From an uncultured Clostridium sp. (GTDB lineage Bacteria > Bacillota_A > Clostridia > Lachnospirales > Lachnospiraceae): a DNA stretch of 14,937 nucleotides. The notes below the pieces were generated by a model that had not been told where the DNA came from, ran no database searches, and saw only the letters and a program-made list of their open reading frames with translations. The stretch's first letter is position 1; every line of letters starts with the position of its first letter. This document shows positions 7,307 through 14,937 of this stretch, piece by piece. The position numbers were made by a program, and so were the translations under genes. Where the stretch lies: assembly GCA_945836785.1 (NCBI GenBank), contig CAMAMD010000011.1, forward strand, positions 1 to 14,937, read 5' to 3'.

Positions 7307-8044
7307 ATGTCATATATTACATGTGAAAATTTGGAACTTGGATATGAGGGAAACGCCATTGTATCCAATTTGAATTTTAAGGTCGATGCAGGGGATTATC
7401 TTTGCATTGTGGGCGAGAACGGAGCGGGAAAAAGTACGCTCATCAAGAATCTGTTGAATCTGCTTCATCCGATGGTGGGGACCATTCGTATGGGGGACGG
7501 GCTGGAACCCTATGAAATAGGTTACTTGCCACAGCAGACGGTCGTACAGAAGGATTTTCCGGCAACTGCCTGGGAGATTGTGCTGTCTGGAACGCTTTCA
7601 AAGTGTGGATCCCGCTTTTTTTATGGCAAGTCAGAGAAAAAACTGGCTGAGGAAATGATGCAAAAACTGGGAATTTGGGATTTGAGAAAAAAAAGTTATC
7701 GTAATTTATCCGGTGGTCAGCAACAGAGGATATTGCTTGCGAGAGCACTCTGTGCAACCAGCAAGGTCCTGCTGCTTGATGAGCCTGTCACGGGGCTTGA
7801 TCCAAAGGCTACGTCTGATTTTTATGAACTGATATATCAATTAAATAAAGAGGGCATTGCCATTATCATGGTTTCTCATGATTTACAGGTTATTCAATAT
7901 GCGACGCATGTATTGCATGTGGAAAGGGACAGTTCTTTTTTTGGTACAAAGGAAGAATACATGAACAGTGAAAAGGGAAAGAGATTTTATGCATCCGGTT
8001 ATCAGGGCGTGACATCGGAAGCATGTTTGGGAGGTGAAGAGTAG
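7307..8044 (+). CDS. znuC: Metal ABC transporter ATP-binding protein (ZnuC/MntB type)
   Basis: 245 residues from the ATG at 7307, preceded by AGGAGGA at four bases; the TTG at 7280 lies in the T-run and has no site. All ABC ATPase motifs are present: Walker A GENGAGKST (36-44), the Q-loop in GYLPQQ (about 72-77), signature LSGGQQQR (134-141), Walker B VLLLDEP (154-160), the D-loop GLDP and switch His191 in MVSHD. The next gene encodes a permease of the ZnuB/MntC class, which marks this as the energising subunit of a zinc or manganese importer. The stop codon is one base before the permease start, so the two are translationally coupled. The symbol reflects the family; the metal is not determined by the sequence, although the paired palindromes support metal control. 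Confidence 0.92.
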   Translation: MSYITCENLELGYEGNAIVSNLNFKVDAGDYLCIVGENGAGKSTLIKNLLNLLHPMVGTIRMGDGLEPYEIGYLPQQTVVQKDFPATAWEIVLSGTLSKCGSRFFYGKSEKKLAEEMMQKLGIWDLRKKSYRNLSGGQQQRILLARALCATSKVLLLDEPVTGLDPKATSDFYELIYQLNKEGIAIIMVSHDLQVIQYATHVLHVERDSSFFGTKEEYMNSEKGKRFYASGYQGVTSEACLGGEE

Positions 8045-8045
8045 G

Positions 8046-8885
8046 ATGCTGGAAAAATTACAGTTTTATTTGGGATTTCCTTTTGTATGGTATGCAATTA
8101 TTGTAGGTGTTTTAATAGCATTATGCTCTTCTCTTTTGGGCGTGACACTGGTGTTGAAGCGTTTTTCGTTTATCGGAGATGGTCTGTCACATGTCGCATT
8201 CGGAGCAATGGCGGTGGCAACAGTCATGAAGCTGACAAATACGACCATATTGATTATGCCGGTCACGGTTCTTGCTGCGGTACTTTTGCTTCGTACCGGA
8301 CAGAATACAAAGGTAAAAGGAGATGCGGCCGTTGCGATGCTATCCGTGGGGGCGCTGGCGATAGGATATCTGGTTCTGAATCTGTTTTCAACTTCGGCTA
8401 ACATATCCGGGGATGTGTGCAGTACGCTGTTTGGCTCAACATCTATTTTGACCTTACGACAGAGTGATGTGTGGCTTTGCGTTATCATGTCCGTCATTGT
8501 GGTGCTGTTTTACTGCTTGTTTTATAATCGTATTTTTGCTGTTACATTTGATGAGAATTTCACGAGGGCAACAGGCAAAAAAACGCAGATATACAATCTG
8601 GTTATTGCAATCATAACAGCGGTTATCATTGTAATAGCGATGAACCTGGTGGGTTCTCTTCTTGTATCTGCGTTGATTATTTTCCCGGCATTGTCGGCCA
8701 TGCGTATTATAAAAAGCTTCCGCGGCGTGGTAATATATTCAGCCATTTTATCCGTTGTCTGTGCATTGACAGGAATTCTGACATCTATTTTATATTCCAC
8801 ACCGGTGGGAGCAACAATCGTAGTGATTGATATTGTGGCTTATTTTATAAACTGGATTATCAGCATGGTTCGCGGGATTGATTAA
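8046..8885 (+). CDS. znuB: Metal ABC transporter permease (ZnuB/MntC type)
   Basis: 279 residues from the ATG at 8046; the GGGAGGTGA inside the end of the ATPase gene serves as ribosome binding site, while the GTG at 8034 lies within that site. The protein is hydrophobic, with about eight membrane segments. The family-typical opening is seen: GLL-like ALCSSLLGVTLVLKRFSFIGDGLSHVAFGA, with the GDGLSH segment conserved across zinc/manganese ABC-3 permeases, and the later LVGSLLVSALIIFPALSA, also family-typical. It forms the channel for the ATPase encoded just upstream. No substrate-binding lipoprotein gene (ZnuA type) follows; the next gene is convergent, seven bases away. The binding protein must be encoded elsewhere or shared. 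Confidence 0.93.
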   Translation: MLEKLQFYLGFPFVWYAIIVGVLIALCSSLLGVTLVLKRFSFIGDGLSHVAFGAMAVATVMKLTNTTILIMPVTVLAAVLLLRTGQNTKVKGDAAVAMLSVGALAIGYLVLNLFSTSANISGDVCSTLFGSTSILTLRQSDVWLCVIMSVIVVLFYCLFYNRIFAVTFDENFTRATGKKTQIYNLVIAIITAVIIVIAMNLVGSLLVSALIIFPALSAMRIIKSFRGVVIYSAILSVVCALTGILTSILYSTPVGATIVVIDIVAYFINWIISMVRGID

Positions 8886-8892
8886 ATTTTAA

Positions 8893-9567
8893 TTAGTCAA
8901 TTACCTTTACACTGGTGATAACCGGCTGCTCATCGGATGGTATGGTTCCATTTGAATCAGTAGGCTTTGCATCTTTGCATATCTGATCTACAATATCCAT
9001 GCCATCGGTAACTGTACCGAATCCGGCATACTGCCCGTCCAAAAATGTGCTGTCTGCCTGTACAATAAAGAACTGGGAACTGGCACTGTTGTAATCCTGT
9101 GCACGGGCCATGGATATGGTACCACGGACGTGGGAAATGTTATTACTTTCATATCCGTTCAAGGCAAACTCACCTGTGATAGTCTGGTCGGAACCACCGG
9201 TTCCATTGCCGAGGGGATCACCACCCTGAATCATAAAACCATCCATAATACGATGAAAGGTCAGACCGTCATAGAAACCGCTTTTTGCAAGATTGACAAA
9301 GTTGGTTACTGTAATCGGGGCAATATCCGCATAGAGTTCCACGGAAATCGTACCGTAATCCTTTACCTCGATTTCAACATGGTGTGTGCCGGTCAGCAGT
9401 TCATCAGTGTCGGTAGTCGTATTATTTTCGGATGTATCGGCCTGGGTTGTATCAGCTGGTTCGGTTGTATTGGTGGTTGAACTGTTCTCCTGCTTGTCGG
9501 AACCGCAGCCTGTAAACAGGCATAGGCTGAGTATTAGTATAGTGCATAAGCTTAATATTCTTTTCAT
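8893..9567 (-). CDS. Cyclophilin-type peptidyl-prolyl cis-trans isomerase, lipoprotein
   Basis: 224 residues. The first 21 form a lipoprotein signal peptide: MKR, a hydrophobic run, then the lipobox F-T-G-C with Cys21 as the lipidated residue. Residues 22-57 are a Thr/Asn/Asp/Glu linker without structure. The cyclophilin domain follows, with FHRIMDGFMIQGGD (104-117, containing the catalytic Arg), SASSQFFI (161-168) and FLDGQYAGFG (175-184). It should catalyse proline isomerisation outside the membrane and may help fold secreted proteins. The ATG at 9565-9567 has AAAGGA upstream. It lies 36 bases after the beta-glucosidase gene on the same strand, so it may share that transcript, although the AT-rich gap could also hold a promoter. 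Confidence 0.95.
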   Translation of the reverse strand: MKRILSLCTILILSLCLFTGCGSDKQENSSTTNTTEPADTTQADTSENNTTTDTDELLTGTHHVEIEVKDYGTISVELYADIAPITVTNFVNLAKSGFYDGLTFHRIMDGFMIQGGDPLGNGTGGSDQTITGEFALNGYESNNISHVRGTISMARAQDYNSASSQFFIVQADSTFLDGQYAGFGTVTDGMDIVDQICKDAKPTDSNGTIPSDEQPVITSVKVID

Positions 9568-9603
9568 GATGTGTCCTTTCTATTTCATGTTTATAATAAT
9601 TTA

Positions 9604-11034
<1,431 letters not shown>

Positions 11035-11087
11035 TTATCTCCTTTTTTCAGAATTGTTTGTTATGGTTTTATAATTTCTCGTCTTCT

Positions 11088-11115
11088 ATTATAACAGAGG
11101 AGTGTGAAAAAGTAA
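11088..11115 (-). promoter_or_regulatory. Extended -10 promoter for the phospho-beta-glucosidase gene
   Basis: On the minus strand there is a perfect TATAAT (11088-11093) preceded by TG one base away (TGTTATAAT), an extended -10. A weak -35 TTACTT (11110-11115) sits at 16 bases. The leader to the ATG would be about 50 bases. Confidence 0.6.
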
Positions 11116-11137
11116 TGCTTTTTATGAAAATGTTTGG

Positions 11138-11166
11138 TTGTTACAGACTGCTTTTTTTGATACAAT
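11138..11166 (+). promoter_or_regulatory. Promoter for the LtaS-like gene
   Basis: -35 TTGTTA (11138-11143), 17-base spacer, -10 TACAAT (11161-11166). Predicted start near 11173. The first ATG in the transcript with a good ribosome binding site is at 11206. Confidence 0.6.
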
Positions 11167-11205
11167 AATGAAGACCTGCGGTAAGGAAGATGTGGAAGGA
11201 TTGGT

Positions 11206-11226
11206 ATGCAAATGAAAGATAAGTGA
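11206..11226 (+). other. Six-codon ORF with strong ribosome binding site, in frame with the LtaS-like gene
   Basis: The ATG at 11206 follows GGAAGGA at five bases, the ideal arrangement. It encodes M-Q-M-K-D-K and then meets TGA at 11224-11226. It is in the same frame as the LtaS-like gene, whose first possible start after the TGA is TTG at 11233. It may be the true start of that gene broken by a nonsense change, or a leader that feeds reinitiation. Confidence 0.4.
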
Positions 11227-11232
11227 ATTCCT

Positions 11233-13401
11233 TTGATAGAGATAGAAGAAATAAAAGAAAATAACAAAGACAACGAAAAAATTGCAATATGTCTGCCAAT
11301 CAGAATATTGAAAACACCGGAATTTGGTTGCTCCCTATTGTTTGTGTTGATGGAGCTGATATTTCACTTTGTCCGTTTCGGGGGAACATTTGACCATCTG
11401 GGAAATAAAATACTGTTTGCCGTATTTTACGGCATACTATTTGGGACAATTTTGAGTGCCCTGCCGGCCCGGGCTTTTCGCATTGTGTTTCCGGTTTTTA
11501 CTGTTATGATTTCCATATACTATAGCATACAGGTTATTTATAGTGGAGTTTTTAATACTTATCTGTCGGTGTCCGGTTCTATCGGGATGACGGGGCAGGC
11601 GTTTGATTATACGGATGTAATTTGGCATGAGATACGACGCGAGTGGTGGGTTATTTTACTGATGCTTATACCGTTTGCGGCATATATAATATGGGGAAGA
11701 AAATGGCTCCAAAGATTTGGAAGCAGGCTTCGGGATTATGGGTTCAGACTGCTGGCTGCATGTGTTTGTTTCCTGCTTATTTTGTTATTGCTGCGGTGTG
11801 GCAGGAAAGAGGTTTATTCAGCTTATTCCGTCTATAAGGAGTATACATCTGTGGATATGTCTGTAGAAAAGCTTGGCGTGATGGAAACCCTGTGGCTGGA
11901 TGTAAAAAATGGCGTGCTTGAGCTGTGTGGCATAGAGCATAAGGAGGTACAGTTTATGACGGAAGATACCTCAGAACGGCAGGATTCGGAAACAGGGAAC
12001 GCAGAAACAGAGAGCGCAGAGACCACAGAATTTATGCAGCCTTATATCGGACTGGCGGATGCAGTGTCAACGGAGCCTGAAGACAGGGAGGAACCTGAGG
12101 ATATAGTTGACACGTCACCGAATATTCTGGATGTTGATTTTGATTCCTTGATTGCGGAAGAAACAAATAGCAATATTGTCTCGATTCATCAGTATGTACA
12201 GTCTGTGACACCGACGAATAAAAATGAGTATACAGGTATGTTTGAGGGATATAATCTTATTTTTGTGGTGGCGGAAGGTTTTTCGGGATATGTGATTGAT
12301 CAGGAGCGCACACCGACACTCTACAAGATGAGCCGGGAGGGATTTTATTTTAGAAATTATTATACACCGCTTTGGTACGGTTCTACGCTGGGAGGCGAAT
12401 ATGCGGATCTGACCGGACTCATGCCGAAAAACGGTGGATATCTCAGTATGGCAAAGGCGGGAAAAAACGGAAATGACATGATGTTTACCTTAAGCAGACA
12501 GCTGGAACGGCAGGGTTATAAGGTCATGGGATTTCATGACAATGAATATACATATTACGACAGACATATATCACATCCGAATCTCGGATATGAGTGGATT
12601 GGCATGGGAAACGGGCTCGAGCCTGAAAGAAATTCCGGTGGAACGTGGCTATGGCCGCAATCGGATCTCAATATGATTGAGCAGACCTTTGATATGTATA
12701 AAGATGAAGAACCTTTCCATACTTACTATTTGACGGTAAGCGGGCATGTGATGTATAACTGGGGTGGAAATGCCATGGCGGCAAGACACAAGGATATTAC
12801 GGAAAATCTTGACTATTCTGACACGACAAAGGCATATATAGCATGTCAGTACGAGCTGGAGCTTGCTTTGACAGAATTGAACGAAAAACTGGAGGAAGCA
12901 GGAATTGCAGATCATACGCTGATTGTGGTAACGGCAGATCATGTTCCGTATGACGATAAAGATGTGGTGGATGAGCTTGCCGGAAAGGAGCTTGACAATA
13001 CCTTTGAATGGTATAAAAATACACTGATCATATGGTCTGCATCCATGGACGAGCCCGTGACAGTGAACAAGTACTGTTCCAGTTTGGATATTTTGCCGAC
13101 TGTATCAAATCTGATGGGGCTTCCGTATGATTCCCGCATGCTGGTCGGTCAGGATATTTTATCTGACAGTGAAGGAATGGTTATGTTCAATGACCGAAGT
13201 TTTATCACCGACCGATGCTCATATAACGCTGGTACAGGCGAGATAAGAAGTGTAGACGGTTCAAAGATAGATGACAGCTATGTGGAAAGCAAAATTGCCC
13301 AGGTAAAAAATAAGTTCAGTATGGCAGAGAGTATCTGCGATTACGATTATTACAGATATATCGACGAGGCGGTGTATGGAACAGACGGGCAGGATGAATA
13401 G
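11233..13401 (+). CDS. LTA synthase-like membrane sulfatase/phosphoglycerol transferase
   Basis: 722 residues if TTG 11233 is used. Five membrane segments (about 31-48, 60-78, 83-104, 139-156, 171-189) precede an acidic Glu/Asp/Thr-rich extracellular linker (about 240-335) and a sulfatase-fold domain. Residues matching the LtaS active site: Glu348 in VVAEGF, nucleophile Thr385 in GSTLGGEY, His505 in VSGHVMY, and Asp569-His570 in VTADH. LtaS-family enzymes transfer glycerophosphate from phosphatidylglycerol to build lipoteichoic acid, or modify other envelope glycans. The whole protein is longer than the roughly 650 residues of S. aureus LtaS, largely because of the linker. The start is abnormal: TTG has only a weak AAGTGA site, and a strong site with ATG at 11206 is separated from it by an in-frame TGA. 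The body has no further disruption. Confidence 0.88.
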   Translation: MIEIEEIKENNKDNEKIAICLPIRILKTPEFGCSLLFVLMELIFHFVRFGGTFDHLGNKILFAVFYGILFGTILSALPARAFRIVFPVFTVMISIYYSIQVIYSGVFNTYLSVSGSIGMTGQAFDYTDVIWHEIRREWWVILLMLIPFAAYIIWGRKWLQRFGSRLRDYGFRLLAACVCFLLILLLLRCGRKEVYSAYSVYKEYTSVDMSVEKLGVMETLWLDVKNGVLELCGIEHKEVQFMTEDTSERQDSETGNAETESAETTEFMQPYIGLADAVSTEPEDREEPEDIVDTSPNILDVDFDSLIAEETNSNIVSIHQYVQSVTPTNKNEYTGMFEGYNLIFVVAEGFSGYVIDQERTPTLYKMSREGFYFRNYYTPLWYGSTLGGEYADLTGLMPKNGGYLSMAKAGKNGNDMMFTLSRQLERQGYKVMGFHDNEYTYYDRHISHPNLGYEWIGMGNGLEPERNSGGTWLWPQSDLNMIEQTFDMYKDEEPFHTYYLTVSGHVMYNWGGNAMAARHKDITENLDYSDTTKAYIACQYELELALTELNEKLEEAGIADHTLIVVTADHVPYDDKDVVDELAGKELDNTFEWYKNTLIIWSASMDEPVTVNKYCSSLDILPTVSNLMGLPYDSRMLVGQDILSDSEGMVMFNDRSFITDRCSYNAGTGEIRSVDGSKIDDSYVESKIAQVKNKFSMAESICDYDYYRYIDEAVYGTDGQDE

Positions 13402-13445
13402 AAATCGTGGGCATAGCACATATTGATACAAGCGGAGGAACAGGA

Positions 13446-14201
13446 ATGATTCAAAATTATAAAATGATACTGGCATACGATGGTTCACGGTATTACGGCT
13501 GGGAACATCAGCCGAATACGGATCTTACGATACAGGGCAAGCTGGAGTCTGTTCTGTCTGTGATGGTGGGAGAAACGGTGGAGGTCATCGGTGCCGGGCG
13601 GACGGATGCGGGTGTACATGCAAAGGGAATGGTTGCAAATGTGCATCTTGATACGGACAAGTCCGAGCAGGAAATCTGTGATTATATGAACCGATATCTG
13701 CCGGATGATATCTGTGTCAGGGAAGTTAAAATAGCATCGGAACGTTTTCACAGCAGATATAATGCCATGGGAAAGACATATTGCTATACCTGTTATGTGG
13801 GAGATTTAAAACCGGTGTTTAACCGGAAATATGTCTATATTCCGGACAGAAAACCGAATGTGAGTCTGATGCGGGAGGCAGCGTCATATCTGGTAGGAGA
13901 ACATGATTTTAAAAGTTTCTGTGGGAATCCAAAAATGAAAAAGTCTACAGTCCGGGAAATTTATGACATTGATATCACACAAAGTGGTTCTTATCTGAAT
14001 ATGACCTATCATGGCAGTGGTTTTCTTCAATATATGATACGAATACTGACCGGAACCTTGCTTGAGGTCGGATTTGGAAAACGAAAGCCGGATAGTATGC
14101 CGGAGCTCCTGGAGGTAAAAGACAGAAGCCAGGCGGGATTTACAGCGCCTGCTAAGGGGCTGTGTCTTCTCAAGGTGGATTATAGCAGGGATAATACATG
14201 A
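13446..14201 (+). CDS. truA: tRNA pseudouridine synthase A
   Basis: 251 residues from the ATG at 13446, chosen because GGAGGA ends six bases upstream; the ATG-like extension to 13407 reads through non-conserved sequence. TruA converts uridines 38-40 of the anticodon stem to pseudouridine. The catalytic aspartate is Asp54 in GAGRTDAGVHAKG. Other family segments: LAYDGSRYYGWEHQP at the N-terminus (the family usually has GW-x-x-Q), MGKTYCYTCY in mid-protein, HDFKSFCGNP, and GSGFLQYMIRILTGTLLEVG (the usual F-L-x-x-M-V-R motif). Length is normal for Clostridia. It lies 44 bases after the LtaS-like gene and probably shares its transcript, and it ends one base from the convergent regulator gene. Confidence 0.96.
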   Translation: MIQNYKMILAYDGSRYYGWEHQPNTDLTIQGKLESVLSVMVGETVEVIGAGRTDAGVHAKGMVANVHLDTDKSEQEICDYMNRYLPDDICVREVKIASERFHSRYNAMGKTYCYTCYVGDLKPVFNRKYVYIPDRKPNVSLMREAASYLVGEHDFKSFCGNPKMKKSTVREIYDIDITQSGSYLNMTYHGSGFLQYMIRILTGTLLEVGFGKRKPDSMPELLEVKDRSQAGFTAPAKGLCLLKVDYSRDNT

Positions 14202-14202
14202 T

Positions 14203-14937
14203 TTATGACATGGACATTTCTCGCAGGTGAAGACACTGGTATTTTTTCGGGCTTACACCGACAAGCCTGCGAAATACTTCCGTAAAATAACTTTGGTCGG
14301 AAAATGCGAGTATTGAGGCAATTTGTGCAGGACTGAAATCAGAATAAAGCAGCATATTTTTTGCAGCGTCTATCTTTAAATCTCTGATGTAGTCCGTGAT
14401 GGATAAACCGGTTTCTTTTTTGAATAATCTGGACAGATAAGATGGGTTTAGCCCGGTCAGCTCAGATAAGTCTTTTACGGTAATGCGGGTGTGAAGATTG
14501 GCGTGGATGTAATCGATGCAGCGCACCACATGGATGGAACAGATTTTATGTTTGCGCAGTGTATGCATCCTGGTGGCGTAATCCATGGAGGCTTTTTTGT
14601 GAAGCTCGTCAATCGCAGTAAAACTGTTACATGCGTCTGCTTTCTGGATGTAATAATCACTTAATCCATATGCGGTGGATAAATCCATGCCGCCCTCTAT
14701 GCAGTGCCTTGCAATCAACGCAATCGTAATTACAAAATGATACTTGATGTTTTGAAGGGGATTGGCCGACAGTGTTCCAAGACCCTTTTTTTGACTAAAT
14801 GTATCGTTACACAGTTGGGCCGTCTTTTTTGTATTACCCGATTTGATAACGGAATAAAATTCAAGTTCAGGATTATAGGGTGCTCTTAAGATGTTTTCTT
14901 CTTTCCGTAAAAATTCCTTATAAACGTATTCTTTATC
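14203..14937 (-). CDS. AraC family transcriptional regulator, partial (5' end outside window)
   Basis: The frame is open to the right edge; 244 codons are visible. The C-terminal ~100 residues form the AraC/XylS DNA-binding domain with two helix-turn-helix units: first ITVKDLSELTGLNPSYLSRLFKKE, then PAQIASILAFSDQSYFTEVFRR-VGVSPKKYQ. The G-F/S-D-x-S-Y-F-x-x-x-F-[R/K]-[R/K]-x-x-G-x-[S/T]-P signature is clear. Ahead of it is a helical region with NPLQNIKYHFVITIALIARHCIEGG that I recognise from clostridial YesN-like regulators. No sensor domain or receiver is visible. Internal ATGs such as 14716-14718 are not the start, because coding sequence continues upstream. Targets are unknown; it could act on genes to the right of the window. 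Confidence 0.92.
   Translation of the reverse strand, partial: DKEYVYKEFLRKEENILRAPYNPELEFYSVIKSGNTKKTAQLCNDTFSQKKGLGTLSANPLQNIKYHFVITIALIARHCIEGGMDLSTAYGLSDYYIQKADACNSFTAIDELHKKASMDYATRMHTLRKHKICSIHVVRCIDYIHANLHTRITVKDLSELTGLNPSYLSRLFKKETGLSITDYIRDLKIDAAKNMLLYSDFSPAQIASILAFSDQSYFTEVFRRLVGVSPKKYQCLHLREMSMS

Noticed and set aside
8878..8900. AT-rich imperfect palindrome between the metal permease and cyclophilin genes, considered as a bidirectional terminator
   Set aside because: Several mismatches, almost no G or C in the stem and a tight 7-base gap make it indistinguishable from AT-rich background.
11206..11216. TGCAAATGA near the LtaS-like start as another copy of the metal-operon palindrome
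   Set aside because: Only the left half-site and centre match; the right half (ATTTGC) is absent.

Overview
The window looks like ordinary chromosome from a low-to-moderate GC Gram-positive member of the Clostridia, most likely a gut Lachnospiraceae (Roseburia/Agathobacter/Butyrivibrio type). This rests on GGAGG-type ribosome binding sites before nearly every gene, a class II EPSP synthase, an LtaS-type membrane sulfatase, a membrane-anchored glycerophosphodiesterase and the general style of the proteins. I cannot name a species. I see no rRNA, tRNA, CRISPR array, insertion sequence, phage gene or attachment site.

Layout. (1) Bases 1-2354: the 3' end of a membrane glycerophosphodiester phosphodiesterase gene (+) faces an M18 aminopeptidase gene (-), with a 15-pair hairpin over the phosphodiesterase stop codon. 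(2) 2355-4784: back-to-back promoters, then aroA and an atypical NAD(P)-dependent epimerase/dehydratase gene 27 bases downstream. (3) 4785-7201: an OPT-family peptide transporter gene whose end overlaps a small PqqD-like (RiPP recognition element fold) gene. (4) 7202-8885: a compact control region with a good sigma-70 promoter between two copies of a 13-base palindrome, followed by the ATPase and permease genes of a zinc/manganese-type ABC importer; no binding-protein gene is present. (5) 8893-11031 (-): a 6-phospho-beta-glucosidase gene followed by a lipoprotein cyclophilin gene. (6) 11032-14201 (+): a divergent intergenic region, an LtaS-like polymer synthase gene with a damaged or leader-containing start, then truA. 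(7) 14203-14937 (-): most of an AraC-family regulator gene that runs off the right edge.

Most genes are housekeeping or nutrient acquisition: peptide uptake (OPT) and peptide breakdown (M18), metal import, beta-glucoside use, aromatic amino acid synthesis, tRNA modification, and envelope glycerophosphate chemistry (the phosphodiesterase at the left and the LtaS-like enzyme at the right). The points worth a second look are the metal-transport control region, where the inverted repeat may act both as paired operators and as a one-way terminator; the overlap of an OPT transporter gene with a PqqD-like gene without any visible radical SAM or RiPP genes; and the in-frame TGA between the best ribosome binding site/ATG and the body of the LtaS-like gene. 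I find no convincing wholly new multi-gene system; the OPT-PqqD pair is the nearest candidate.
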